Origin: Daphnia carinata
Taxonomy: Eukaryota; Arthropoda; Branchiopoda; Diplostraca; Daphniidae
DNA length: 64,000 nt
NCBI RefSeq assembly: GCF_022539665.2
Contig: NC_081335.1
Span: forward strand, 5,270,001-5,334,000
Reading direction: 5' to 3'
Shown: positions 33,131 to 45,160 of the stretch, piece after piece
Layout of the letters: each line of letters opens with the position of its first letter
Position numbering within the stretch: position 1 is the first letter of the stretch
Notes under the pieces: generated by a model
What the model was told of the DNA's origin: nothing
Databases searched by the model: none
Seen by the model: the letters and a program-made list of their open reading frames with translations, nothing else
Position numbers and translations under genes: made by a program

Positions 33131-33830
33131 AAAACAAAAAAATTCCCGCCATCCCATGCTCTTTTAAAAACATTAGCGCTTTCGCTTAAAGCACAAAGAA
33201 ATGGGACTATGTTGGGAACAAGAAAATATTATTTTTTTTTATTTTTACTGAAAACCGCTCGACTTTCTGAAAAATCTATAAATAAACTTGTGTCCCAATA
33301 AGGGAAAACTCTTTCCGAAAAATTTCTCGTTTAGTGCCTCATTAGATGAAATAAAAAATACCAAATTACCTTTAAAACTATAAAAGTTTATTTGTTTTGA
33401 AAGTCCGAACAAAAAAGTGAAAGGGTGTAAGTTAATTTTAAAAAGATGTGTGGATGAAGCCTGACTAGAGGTGTGCCGTAAATCCCTGAAGTACTTTTGG
33501 GTTATTTCTGTTCAAAGGATGCAAAAAGAAAACGTATGAATATCGAACATCATTCGATTTCTTTTTGAATTCTGCTTCGATTGATTGATCTTGAAAATAC
33601 TATTTTTTTCGAAAATAATTGTATCCTAAATTAGTGTCGGTTTTCCCAAATTTGGAGGAATGGGGTTAGTTTCTTATTTTTAACATTGGAATGAAACTAG
33701 CATTTAATGGGACAGACTTGCACTTAATTTGCAGAACTTAACTTTCTCTATTGTTTGATACAATTAGTCAATCGGTTTGTTTAATGTTTTCTAAGATATT
33801 TCCTGTGCCGCTAGATTTTAATTACCCTTT
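33131..33830. other. no gene recognised
   Basis: AT-rich, with poly-T and poly-A runs. No coding or structured feature is supported. Confidence 0.45.
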
Positions 33831-35010
33831 CTCAGGCATTGATATGTCTTATCATTTTTCCCTTTGGATAAACTGCGTAACTCTCCTTCCGAACCAGTCA
33901 GAGGAGAAGGTGGGGGTATAAGCAGGAAGGCAACAGATGCACGGCCACTCGGAATCGACGAGATGGTAGCCAGGATAAGTCCATCACAAGGCGGGAAACA
34001 GTCAGGAGTTCCCGGCAATTGACGAAGACATACCGATAGACGGCATAGACTAAAAGCGTAACGGAATTTTGCAGGATACGTCCGGTGAAGATTGGCTCGG
34101 AAGGCCAGCAACCGGGAGAATATTATTGATATTTGCTTACTTTTTCTACTGTACATATATGTAGAACGGTGTTTATCGAGGAGAAGGAGAATTGAATTAT
34201 AAAAATCATCATGATTGCAGCCCGTTTAAGCCCAGGGAAAGGAGGATTGCAGCCCGTTTAAGCCCAGGGAAAGGAGGATGTTGTGTGTGTATATTGCATA
34301 AATTCGTCAACGGTGTTTTTGTATGGACGGGTATATTACGGCTCGGTTCTCTGGAAAATACACACACAATTTTTCACCGAAGCCCCCGATGTAGGCTCTT
34401 CATTCCTTCTGGTAAATTGCCCGTTTAAGCGTTTTTCTTACATCACTTGCTTGTCCTGTCGCTGCCCGTCGCTTCTGGCCGCCTTTCTCTGCCCGGTAGG
34501 AATCTATCCCCGTTGAACTGTCGTGCCCGTCTACCGGAGTCCTGTCGTACACGGCCCGTGTCTGTCTGTCGCTGTCGCTGCCGACCTATTCCGGGGGCCC
34601 CTTCATTACATCGCAAGAAGATTTTGTTGGAACCCGATAACGGTTCCAGCGAGGATACACTTCAGATTAACTCGCATTTGCAGGGGTCAACCCAGTCCGT
34701 TGCAACACGCTGGGCAATGCGCAACGCATGAAATCGACTCCAAGCCGCTACTTTACACTGAGCCGGCAGCCTCCGACAGACTGGAGTTGTGGCCAAGGCC
34801 CATTCCAGATATGCTGGGATCGTTGATTCTAGGCCTACTACTTTACATTACATCAGCGGTCGACGCCGGTTAGATCTGCGGCCAAGCGCGATCCCGATAC
34901 GCTGAGACCACTCATCACAAGACCACTACTTTACACTGAGCAGGCAGTTTCCGACATTTGTACCTGCGGCCAGCGCATTTCCCAAATTGGTGCTTCGAAC
35001 AAAAAACAAG
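33830..35010. repeat. GC-rich block with tandem repeats, probable retroelement leader
   Basis: Composition shifts to GC-rich. Two perfect 32-bp tandem units (34213-34276) precede a TATATTACGG-containing segment. Three degenerate units of about 89 bp start at 34748, 34838 and 34926 with CTACTTTACA, each carrying a GGCCAA/GCGGCCA-type core. Frames at 34192-34873 look like repeat translation, not genes. Likely the untranslated leader of the gypsy-type element whose gag fragment follows. Confidence 0.5.
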
Positions 35011-35039
35011 AAAAATATAACAAACGGCCGCTCCATTCA

Positions 35040-35390
35040 TATGTATGCTGAAATTTTTCGCCTTCTCGTCGGATCCCTTCGGTTGTAATCAGTGGTGCTC
35101 TCATAACGCTCTAACCAATCAGCCGCATCCCCGTCCTTATTCTCGTAGAAATTTGGGTGCTGGCAGCCGTTGGGGCATCGCTAATGGTGACTTGGGGTGA
35201 GAAACCTTTGAGCTACCAGAAATTTTGCTCCAGGACACATGTGCGCAATTGACAACTCCGTCGGTGAATGGGCTAGATCTAGCAAGCCCTATAGGCCTAA
35301 CCTGTCTCCCTTTCTTCTGTCGGATTGGCCGCCAACAAAAGTTGCCGCAAATCACCCGATTCAAACTGGAGGGATTCCGAGTTTAACTTA
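35040..35390 (-). pseudogene. fragment of a second gypsy gag
   Basis: The - strand gives KFLRE...GRGCG-LVRAL in one frame and the gag motif DGDAADWLERYESTT in another at about 35090-35150, the counterpart of EDARQWLERYEI in the main gypsy. One frameshift occurs at about 35140. The rest of the element is not seen nearby. Confidence 0.6.
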
Positions 35391-35399
35391 CCTTCTATT

Positions 35400-37000
35400 C
35401 TGGTCTCAAACAAATCGTTTCTACTCGTAAAGCTACCGCCTAGAGGAAGGAGACAAGTGGACCTCCGCTCTCTTTCAGTTACTACCGTACAGGTTTGGTC
35501 GGACTCAATAAGCGACTATTCCTCTATACCACTATCCAGGGGTCGTTGTTGTAGTAGCACCCTACGGTAATTAAACACAGAACGATCAATAACCCGAACA
35601 TCTATTTATTTGGGGAAAATTTGTCTTACTCAGATAAACTACACAAAGCTCATACGGAAAACAGATTTATGAAGGACTTACGAAGAACACTACACGACTA
35701 CACGATTATTCACTAAAGGCAGTCACTCGAACAAAATCTAATAATCAAAATAACTAACTAACTCATACTAAAGTCTTCTCAGCTTTTTGTAACCTCTTCT
35801 TCCACATTGCTTTCTTCGGGACGCAAGACATTTCACCAATCCAAAGCCATGGCAATTGGGAGCGTAAGATGACTGTTTCCTTTGAGCCATGGGTTTCTCC
35901 GTCACATTCATAACGGATAGCGAGGTTTCCGATAACTAGTGAAACAACCCTTTATTTATTCGCCTCAAATCAACTTCGACAGATATTTATTTTAAACACG
36001 TAAGACCTCAAGAATTCATAAAACACAACCTTTTTTACGAATATTCAGAATAATTAAGTGGGAAGCGAAAGATGGACTACAGATTTGTTCTCTGCCACTC
36101 TACCATTACATGACATCTTCTCCATTACAAAGGAAAACTACCAAAATAAGAAATCTAATAAATCGATACATACCGATACGAAAAACACATAGAAACATTG
36201 AACAGCATTCTAAGGACATTTTTTTCTCTTAGTTTAGAAGCCAGAGCATTGTAAATTCCAATTGCATATTGCTCCGAGCTTCCACGTTAAAAATTATATT
36301 TATGCTATGATGGAGAAAATTTGCGTGAACGATTACATGGTAACAACGGTACCAACACTAGAAAACAAAAAAACTATAATCAATTATTATCTTATCACAA
36401 AAAATAGGATGATGTGTAATGAAGAAATGCGTTAGCGATTTTTCAAACCTAAATTTGAAATTTTGATGGTTGCCAAATAATTAAAAAAATTTTGTGTTGT
36501 TTTGTTTTTATGAATTACATATGTGTGTTGTATTACAACATTCTGACGACTTCCAGAGTAAGCTTTGGTCTACGAATTACAGTCCCAGCAGCTTACCACT
36601 CGCCATTTTTCATATCAATGTGTGAAGAAATTACGACATTGATACGAATAAAAAGACACTAGGAAAAAAATCTGTTTCGGAAAATATATCTATTCTAAAT
36701 TGAAGTACACCTTTGCTTTTTGGTAGTTCTTATGATGAAATTTAAATCCTTAATAATTTTGATTCATAGCATTCCCTTATAAATTGCGAAAAATGCTGTT
36801 TATATTTTGTTTAGTTGTTCGCCCTATATCGGGTGAAAGATTGCGTCAGCACTGATTCCTGTGTAACTATAGATTACTTATACGTCTTGAATTGTTTCTT
36901 GCCGTGGGCAATAAAAAATGAGTCATATTTGGAAAAACTTTAACCAAGCTGAAGTGACGGTAAACACTTTACGGTGTGTGGCTTTTGGAAAACCGTTACC
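35400..37000. other. probable LTR remnant, then AT-rich DNA
   Basis: TGTTGTAGTAGCACCCTACGG at about 35545 could begin an LTR ending near 35946 (..AACTAGTGAAACA), placed correctly as the 5' LTR of the gag fragment on the - strand, but no second copy was found. From 35950 to 37000 the sequence is AT-rich with no gene seen. Confidence 0.3.
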
Positions 37001-37070
37001 CCTATCTATGGAATATACCTAGACAATAAATCTGTAGATTTATCTCGAACGGGGAGATAAATCTAACAAG

Positions 37071-37618
37071 CTGCGAGGAGGAGGAGGAGGAGAAGCACGC
37101 TACCCTGAAACCTCACAAGCAGCAACCACCTACGAGGAAGAGGAATTCATCTTGTCGTTCCACGAGACTTCTCGTTGAAGAACGCAGTAACGAAGAGGAC
37201 ATTACTGATCCCGTTACTGGAGCTCCATCAGTGGAAAACCTTAGCATCTCATCCTATGGTAATTTCTATACTTAATTTAAGCTCATTGATTACGTTAGAA
37301 AAGCTACTTTGTCAACCTTCATAGACGGTTGCCTAATTTTTGTCATTAAAAATTTTTAAACGCGTTGATTATTAGATATTTTATATATTAAGTAGTATTA
37401 GTAGTATTATTATTACATTTACAAAATATTATTATACATTAATATAATATTAATTACTATGTAATATTATTATTCATTAAATAAAAGGAGCGAACGAAAC
37501 TCGGTTTTCATCCCGGAGCAGTAATTTGCCTTCTGCACTTGACGGAATGGAAGCGTCAAATTTCTCCAGTGATATGATTGAAATTTGTAACAATATCCAG
37601 GAAGAGAGATTGGAGTGA
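37071..37618 (+). CDS. two 3' exons of an unrecognised gene
   Basis: Exon 37071-37258 starts after an AACAAG acceptor, reads CEEEEEEKHATLKPHKQQPP (a GAG repeat encodes the Glu run), then RKRNSSCRS and EEDITDPVTGAPSVENLSIS, and ends at a GTAATT donor in phase 1. A 229-bp AT-rich intron follows. Exon 37488-37618 continues in phase (SSRSSNLPSALDGMEASNFS, MIEICNNIQEER) to TGA 37616-37618. Hydrophilic, Ser/Glu-rich and probably disordered, with a basic patch that could be a nuclear signal. No ATG upstream was found, so this is the C-terminal part of a longer or truncated gene. Confidence 0.5.
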
Positions 37619-38384
37619 ACCGGGACAGTTAGGGGGGCGGGGGTTGTAAATATTAAGCAAAAATTTCCAATAAATCGGTAACATCTGTATACATATCTTA
37701 TGTTAAGAGTAAACATTCTTGACGGTTATGCAAAAAAATACAGAAGATATTTAAATAATATAAATAACGACATATTTTTGCTAAAACTTTTACCGCTATT
37801 TAGTGTTTCTCTTTGCAATTATACAAGTAATTAATATTTTAAACAAACAGTTATTTACTTTATCCATTTATCGTTAGCTAAATATTTTTATTTTAAGACC
37901 CTGATTTCAGGGCGAAGTGGCATCTTAAAGCCGGTGTTTTGTGTTGGTGTCGTTCAGCTAGTGTGTCCAAAGTTGAGCAACACAGTGGGTGAGGTTGAAG
38001 GCGGAGCCTAAACAAAGAGCAAAGCGCAACCATTTACAGTTTTAAGATTTCAAATTTATAAATAATTTCTTTAAATGTGTGCTGAGCTCTAATTTTTATC
38101 AATAAATACATAAGTATGGAAAAGGGTAATTACAAATTGAAATCGCTGAAGTTTAGATCAATATTTATAGAGGTTCCGTGCAACGCAGTTTTTCAGATGA
38201 GAAATAATCATTCTCTTGATTTGAGGTTTAACTCAGTAATTTTGAGTCTGGATGTTTTCTTTTTCTTATTTCCATTCATTTTATTTCCTTTTCAATCCTC
38301 GTTAGTAGACTTATCGGCTTTGCATGCCTTTTCATTGTGTGGCACTAGAATCAGTGTAGAACTACTGGATTTGGTAGTTTTTAA

Positions 38385-38900
38385 ACTTAAAATCAAATCC
38401 TCCAAAAAAAAGGTTCGTCAAATTAGATCTAAATCAAATCACGTAAAAGAATCGGTTTTCGAAAATATAGCCAAAATACAAATCATTTCATATTTTTTTA
38501 CATTCAAGTAAAACCCGAATTACATCCAAATGAAATCCAAATGAAATCCAAATGAAATCCAAATGAAATCCAAATGAAATCCGATTTATTTGTTTGTTTT
38601 TTTCTCTTGTTGATTGACAGTTTCCAAAAGATGAGTAATCCGTTTTATGAGCACAAGCTTGTCAAATAATTTTAATTTTATCTTGTTTCGTTTTGCCGAC
38701 AAAACGACAACTGCCGTGTAAAATGCACGTTCAATATTAAAAGAACATGGAATTCCCATGATATCCCTTGTAATTGGGGCTAAGCCTAGGAATCCTTGTT
38801 GAATAAGTTTCCAATATTCACATGGACTACAATCGAGATCAAATTAACCCTTTTCATTTAAAATTTTGGGCTCTTAACACAATTATCAAATTCAACGAGC
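38385..38900 (-). pseudogene. 3' end of a hAT transposase, inverted truncated copy
   Basis: The - strand reads APITRDIMGIPCSFNIERAF (hAT dimerisation region) and VLSAKRNKIKLKLFDKLV, followed by AAATCC-type subterminal repeats (38390-38585, including five ATCCAAATGAA-like units). It corresponds to the right end of the element at 41.1-43.8 kb in opposite orientation and lacks everything 5' of this. Confidence 0.78.
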
Positions 38901-38904
38901 ACTT

Positions 38905-40110
38905 TCGGTAGCCGATGAAATAGAATTGAAACGAAATAGGACTGAAAATTTCAATTCCTATTTCTACCGGAGAAATAGGACTGACTTTTAAAAACGATAA
39001 GGACATTCCTATTTCTCCATGGCATCAGTCCTATTTCTCCTCTACATCAGTCCTATTTCTCCTTAGAGATAGTCCTATTTCATTTACGTTGCTCCAGTAG
39101 GAACGATGAGACTACAATCCGGTAGGTAACATATTGCATAAGATTGGCGTGAAATAGGACTGAAACGAAATAGGACTGGAGAAATAGGACTGAAAATTTC
39201 CAGTCCTATTACTACCGGAGAAATGGGACTGGGAGAAATAGGACTAACTTTTAAGAACTTTTAGGACAGTCCTACTTCTCCTCGGCATCAGTCCTATTTC
39301 TCCTTAGAAATAGTTCTATTTCATTTACCTTGTTCCAAGGGGAACGATGAGCCTCGTAAGAGCGCCGGCTTATATCCATTTCTCTTTTTCAAAAACCGAT
39401 GGCGTTTACTCATTATTTAAATGGTTCACAAATGTTTTATCTCTTATCCTATTTTTATTTTAATTGCTGGGGAACATGAATTATTTTAAATCTAATAGAG
39501 TTCATTTAATAAAATATTATTAGAGCAAAATCAGAATATGTAAGAGCTGTATATAACGAAAGATGTATGAAATAGTAAAACATTAGTTCAATTGGAAAAG
39601 TTGGTTATGACCACATAATGTGCGATATAAGTAATAAATATTTCTGTAGTATGTCTATTAGTAGTTTGTTAAATGAACTCTATTAAATACAATATAGTTC
39701 ATGTTCTCCTGTAATTTAAATTAAAATAGGATAAGAAAAAAAAGTTTTGTGAACCATTTATCTAACGAGTTAACACCATCGGTTTTTTAAAAAGGGAAAT
39801 GGATATAAGCCGTTCTTACGTAATACATTGCCTACTGGATTGGAGGCTGATCGTTCCCGTTGGAACAAGGTAAATGAAATAGAAGTATTTCTAAGGAGAA
39901 ATAGGATTGATGCCGAGGAGAAATAGGACTGATGCCATGAAGAAATAGGACTGTCCTAAAAGTTTTTAAAAGTCAGTCCTATTTCTCCCAGTCCTATTTC
40001 GTTTCAGTCCTATTTCACCGGCTACCTTGCATAAGAGCGTCGGCTTATAACCATTCCCTTTTTAAAAAACTGATGGTGTTTACTCATTAGTTAAATGGGT
40101 GACAAAACTT
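38905..40110. repeat. complex inverted-repeat cluster of GAAATAGGACTG family
   Basis: GAAATAGGACTG and its complement recur in at least three hairpin-forming blocks (38905-39110, 39150-39340, 39870-40020). Between them about 220-bp arms (39370-39590 and 39590-39810) are inverted copies of each other (CTTATATCCATTTC..CCGATGG..TTTACTCATTA and TTAATAGAGTTCATTTAA). A further direct copy follows at 40030-40330. No coding capacity. Confidence 0.8.
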
Positions 40111-40340
40111 TTTTTCTTATCCTATTTTAATTTAAATTGCAGGAAAACATGAACTATATTGTATTTAATAGAGTTCATTTAACAAAATACTATTAGATAT
40201 ACTACAGAAATATTTATTACTTATATTGCACTTTATGTGGTCATAACCAACTTTTCCAATTGCACTAATGTTTTACTATTTCATACAAGTATCGTTACAT
40301 TACATACAGCTCTTACATATTCTGATTTTGCTCTAATAGT
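40030..40340. repeat. additional arm copy of the inverted-repeat family
   Basis: Matches the complement of 39810-39540 (TATTGTATTTAATAGAGTTCATTTAAC..TACTACAGAAATATTTATTACTTATAT). Confidence 0.75.
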
Positions 40341-40477
40341 ATTTAAAGTAGTTTTCTAGTATTTAGTATTACAAGTAGAAATAAGAAATATGTGAAATCA
40401 GATAGCCAAATCGCCAAGGCTGTGCTAATTATTATAAAAAAGTAACTACATTTAAGATAATTTCATGTAAAGTCAAA

Positions 40478-40502
40478 TATATATATATATATATATATAT
40501 AC
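40478..40502. repeat. (TA)n microsatellite
   Basis: About 12 uninterrupted TA units. Confidence 0.95.
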
Positions 40503-41105
40503 ATAAATAATTACCTACCTGTTATTGAATTCATTGTAGTAAAAATATTCTTCATCTTCAACGTTATTTTTGTCACCAAAGTGATGTTTTAAAGATATTG
40601 ATGAAACAATAATCCTGTTAAGGAATCGATATCCTAAGCCCGGCTCCCTTCATTTTTCCCCAATCGGGTTATAACAAATTCTTTATGCTATAAGGAAAAT
40701 TCTTCACTTACCTATGAATTCAAATCAAATTTTCTAAAGTAAAAAATTTGTTTAGTAGGATACTCCTAGTTTTTGTTCAAATTTTCTAAATGAATTTTCT
40801 AATTCTAAACTATACAAACAATTGTGGCAATATTATTCCGTGTACTTCTGCAGAACTGCAACAACCGGTAACTGTCATTTTGAAAGTGATGGATAAGCGG
40901 CAATTATTTTTTTATTGGGAATGAGAGACCTTGGCTGGTGCAAGAATACTTCGAACAGTTCCCAGCATTATCTCTCCTTCCCGAAGGTTATCCCGTTGAA
41001 CATAATTCAGCAATACCACCTCAAAAAAATCCACAATTGCCAGTATAATCATATTCTTATGACAATGTGTAGCTCGCGTAGTTAGCAGTGTATTGGATTT
41101 TTGCC
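40503..41105. other. no gene recognised
   Basis: AT-rich, with no supported coding or structural feature. Confidence 0.4.
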
Positions 41106-41369
41106 CGCAATTCAAATCAAATCCAAATCAAATCAAATCATTTTGCTGATTTGGATTGGATTTAAAAAATTTTTTATAATGATGCTTTGGATTTGGAATT
41201 GATTTGAAATATCGTGAAAAATCCAAATCAAATACAAATCATTACTTACAAAAATTGCTTGGCAGATGTCGTTAGTCACATGAGCGATTCGCACATTTTC
41301 CGATGTTTTAGGGGCCATAGTTATAGGCCTATTAAGTAGCCAGTGGGATAAATTTCGTCATTCATCGTC

Positions 41370-41935
41370 ACTAGCAGTCATTGCCCATTTGTCACACGCA
41401 AGACAACAAGAGTTCTCAGTGAATATATCGTGTTATCAACTTATCATCCTAATCTCTTATCTCATCTCTCCACATCCTACAGATACCTTCCCTTTCTGAT
41501 CGGTAAGTTACTTATTTCCTACGTTTTTTCGCATATACCTTATTGTCTTCTATGGATATTTTACTTCTAGTTGTTGCTGAAGTGACTGTTGACAAGCTGT
41601 CTTCTTACTTGGCTTTGCCTCTAATTAGGCTCTAAATAGTCATTATCAGTTGGCACAGGCAAGGCAGCAAGAAGTCCTCAAGTGAGGGTATTGTACTGTC
41701 ATCCTCCTTCTATCATTCTACAGATACCTTCCAAATCTGATCGGTAAGTTACTTGCAATTTTTGTTTGCGCTGGTTGACTCACACATTTCCAGTTTTTGC
41801 TGACTTTGCCTCTAATTTGTACCATAGCCACAGACAGTCATTATCAAGTGTCACATTTAAGACAACAAAAGTCCTCGAGTGAGTTTGTGGGTCCTCATTC
41901 TAACATCCCACAGATACATAGGGTTTGCATTTCTG
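41370..41935 (+). repeat. three tandem leader units with exon-like 20-mers
   Basis: AGTCATT...CAC...AAGACAACAAGAGT-like blocks start at about 41373, 41638 and 41835. Each is followed by a CTACAG or CACAG and ATACCTTCC..TCTGATCG. In the first two units this 20-mer (41483-41502 and 41724-41743) is bounded by CTACAG and GTAAGTTACTT, i.e. a perfect acceptor and donor. In the third the donor is lost. Confidence 0.7.
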
Positions 41936-41999
41936 ATCTGATCTTTGTATAAAATTTAAGTCCTCATATTTATCAGGTTTCATTCTTAGGTGATTACAC

Positions 42000-43675
42000 A
42001 TGGGTGGACCAGGTAGTGGCACCAAGCGTGGTGCTTCAAGAGGATCACGAGGTGGATCAAGAGGTGGATCAAGAGGGGCATAAAGAGGGGCATCAAGAGG
42101 TGCATCAAGAGGTGCATCACGAAGTACATCGCAAGTTAGAGAATGTATCCGTGCAATAGCCCCTTCCATTCAGGATCCATTATTGTACGAAGACGAGGAA
42201 GAAGACACTATTACAGAAACCCAATATGAAGAGGAGGCAAGTGATCCTGATGGAGATGAAATTTCCTCTGAAGACGAAGATGTTCTGGACAAGGGAGTAA
42301 GATCTATCCCAGTAGAACTACCAAAAAACGCTGGGAAAACGCCAATCTTTGATCAAACGAAGTGGCCTCTCTGGAGAACTAGTTGCTGGAAGAACTGGCA
42401 TACTGATTACGCAAGCGGAAAAGTCTTCGCGCAATGTAAGTATTGCAACAACGGGAAATATCATCACGGACATGCAGATTCCTTTTCCAATTTCATCCGA
42501 CATTTAAGAAGATGCCACGAAGAAGATTATAACAAAGTAAAAGGAGGGAAACCAAACCTAACAAACGAGTCTTCCATGAAGAATTTCCTAGCAACACCAA
42601 AAATACCAAAAGATACTCAAAAGAAAATTGACACTCTTTTAGGCGAAATGATTGTTTCAGATAATTTGCCTTTAACGATAGTGCAACGAGAGGGATTTCG
42701 GAAGCTGATCTCATTTCTCGCACCTACATATCAAATTCCGAGCTATGAAAAGATGAGAGATGGTATCATACCATCAATCTGCTCAAGGACTGCGGAAGTA
42801 GTAAAAACAGTACTGAAGTCTTGTGATGTTTTTGAACTTTCTGAACTGTTGCAGGATCACTGCTTGACCCAAGAATAAAGGGAACGTGGATAACAGCAGC
42901 CGGAGAAGACGAAGAAGAGGTCATTGCTACTGCTAAGGAATTACTGAGATAGCGATATCGTACAGTCGGTATGAAAACCACTTTTACATTCATGCGTCTT
43001 ATGCACATTTGTGTCTTAGGTAAGCTGATTTATATGGTTGAATTTTTTATTTGAAATTTTAGGTGGTAACGAAGAGGGGGAAGACAATGAAGACAACTCT
43101 GGCAGTGGTGCTGAAGATGAAAGAACACGTAAAGCAAATGAAAATTCATCAGCTACCCCTGTTCATAAGCGAACAAGACAATCCATCCGTCCTCTACTTG
43201 CCAGCGTGCTCGTTCGCCCTCGAACTTTGTCAAGGGGTGTGTCGAAAGTGCTCGATGAATTTAATAACTATTTGAAAGAGCCCCCAATTGTGAATGAAAA
43301 GGGTCAATTTGGTCTTGATTTTAGTCCATGTGAATATTGGAATCTTAATCAACATAGATTCCTAGCCTTAGCCCAATTCCAAGGGATATCATGGGAATTC
43401 CATGTTCTGCATGATTATAATAAACTTTTAAAACCAGAGAAAATACAGAATTATTTAAAAGTTCATGAAAATGGTGTACGAATAAAAGTTACATTTAATT
43501 ATGATTTCTAAAAGTTCTTCCGCTAATATTGAGCGTGCATTTAGCACGGCAGTTGACATTTTGTCAGCAAAAAGAAACAAGATAAAATCCAAATTATTTG
43601 ACATGCTTGTATTCATCAAACGAAATGCTCATCTTTTGGAAACTGTCAGTCGGCAAGAGAAAAAAGAAAAATAAA
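42000..43675 (+). pseudogene. hAT transposase with BED finger, non-functional
   Basis: The ATG at 42000 opens an RGG/RGAS-repeat N-terminus with one TAA (42081-42083) in the repeat. The frame continues through an acidic region and a BED zinc finger (WKNWHTDYASGKVFAQCKYC, HADSFSNFIRHLRRCH) to 42878. The catalytic hAT core is absent. SLLDPRIKGTWI follows in another frame, then a short intron (43020-43062), an acidic stretch, and CEYWNLNQHRFLALA. A one-base loss near 43375 and about 107 inserted bases (43404-43510, bounded by GTTCT) precede the final SSANIERAFSTAVDILSAKR block ending at 43675. Likely an internally deleted, immobile copy. Confidence 0.8.
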
Positions 43676-43937
43676 TTGGATTTGATTTGGATTTGATTTG
43701 GATTTGATTTGGATTTTTAAAAATATAAAATGATTTGAATTTCAGCCATATTTTCAAAGATTTGATTTGAAAACCGGGTTTTTTACCCTGATTTGATTTG
43801 GAACTGATTTGACGGACCTTTTTTTCGAGGATTTCATTTTAACTTTAAAAAAGTACAAAATCCAATACACTGGTAGTTAGAATATGAAAGGGTGTGTTGA
43901 AAATTGTTGATTTCTGCCTGAACGCACGACATATATT

Positions 43938-44289
43938 GTAAGGACTTCAAGCTAAAATTAAGTTAGTTGGAAGACTCGCATATTGCTTTTGCTATCTTTC
44001 TACCTCACTCTCTCTTTTTGCTACGATCTCCCCTTTTATTGCCTTCTTCCGGTTGACCGAGGTGTCAACGACACCAAGCATATCAGTTAACCTCGTTTCG
44101 CTGTTTTATTGCCCAAGCCAACCTTAGCGTCCCCAAGCCAAAGCGCGGTATAAAACCCCCGCCCGAGATTCCCAAAAAGAGAGTTCTCCCGTAGCCGTCA
44201 CACGGACTGGTTGTGTATTTTTGTAATGTCTTGGTGCCGATTTTTAAAATAAACTTGAAACCCCGAAACGCAACGTCTCAATTGTTGCA
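43938..44289 (+). promoter_or_regulatory. LTR-like block with TATA box and poly(A) signal
   Basis: TGTAAGG...TTGTTGCA outlines an LTR-like unit containing GGTATAAAACC (TATAAAA 44149-44155) and, 93 bp downstream, AATAAA (44248-44253). The distances fit U3-R-U5 organisation. No partner LTR or interior was found, so possibly a solo LTR. Confidence 0.4.
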
Positions 44290-45160
44290 ATATGGTCCAG
44301 CCATCTCAATCCTCGGTACAACCATATTTATAAATTGAATTAAGTATTAAGTTTTAATTATTCATTAAATTTTCATCTTCAAGATGGAATATCTTTCCCC
44401 GAACAATTAAACTACTGGGACTGATTTTACTGAAAAGGAGGGTTTTCGTGCAGTTGAAACGGTTGGCCCACTTTGGTGGTGAAGACGGTCATGATTCCGT
44501 CGGACGGTCCTCCCCTTGTAGGATGTCAAATGACGACATCCGTTGCCTTCAGGACAACCGTATTTCAAAGTTAAACTTTAACCGAGGAAGCCAAGAGCAA
44601 AATGTAGCAGCCAATTCCATTATTGTCATCAACAACTGCATTATACAGCTTCTTTAATGGTCGAAAAACCCACTTGAAACTTGGTGATCAGAAATGAACC
44701 ATTGAATGCTGCTTACGATGATACTAATCTTAGTGAAATATAGTTTACCAGCTACTTCAGTTCCATCGGAAGCAACTGTTTCCCGCTGGATGGACCTAGT
44801 GCGAGAAAAAAAGAAGTCGGCTCTTCTGCAAACCTGTTGATGTTTGGCTCTTCCTCAACAAAAACGCGTAGTTTTGGTGTAAAAGTATGATAAATACAAA
44901 AATGTTTTAATGCACACGTTATTTTGTATTTACTTAATAGCGTTAACATAATGTACTCGTATTTCAATTTTCTCTTCCCAAGCACTGCATTTTCCCTATC
45001 ATGCTTGCCTACCTGTTTTTCGTCTACCACAAAATTTCATTTACTAACTGCTGATTTCTCAAAATCGTGGTCCTAACAGATTTCGTGACAAATTATAAGT
45101 ATATTGGCAATTAACATAGTAAAAAATATCTGTTTTTTAGATTTGAATCCGGAATCAAAA
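44290..45160. other. no gene firmly recognised
   Basis: Two short frames (44448-44657 on +, 44752-45030 on -) are protein-like in places (FVEEEPNINRFAEEPTSFFL on -) but have no domain and no confirmed splice partners. Confidence 0.3.

Larger units (their letters stand above)
41108..43845 (+). mobile_element. hAT-family element, internally deleted
   Basis: Subterminal arrays of AAATCCAAATC (left, 41110-41240) and its complement GATTTGGATTTG (right, 43678-43810) lie inverted at the two ends, a common hAT arrangement. Inside are a tandemly repeated leader, a BED-finger transposase N-terminus and the hAT C-terminal dimerisation block. The catalytic middle is missing. Exact terminal repeats and an 8-bp duplication could not be fixed by eye. 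Confidence 0.72.
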
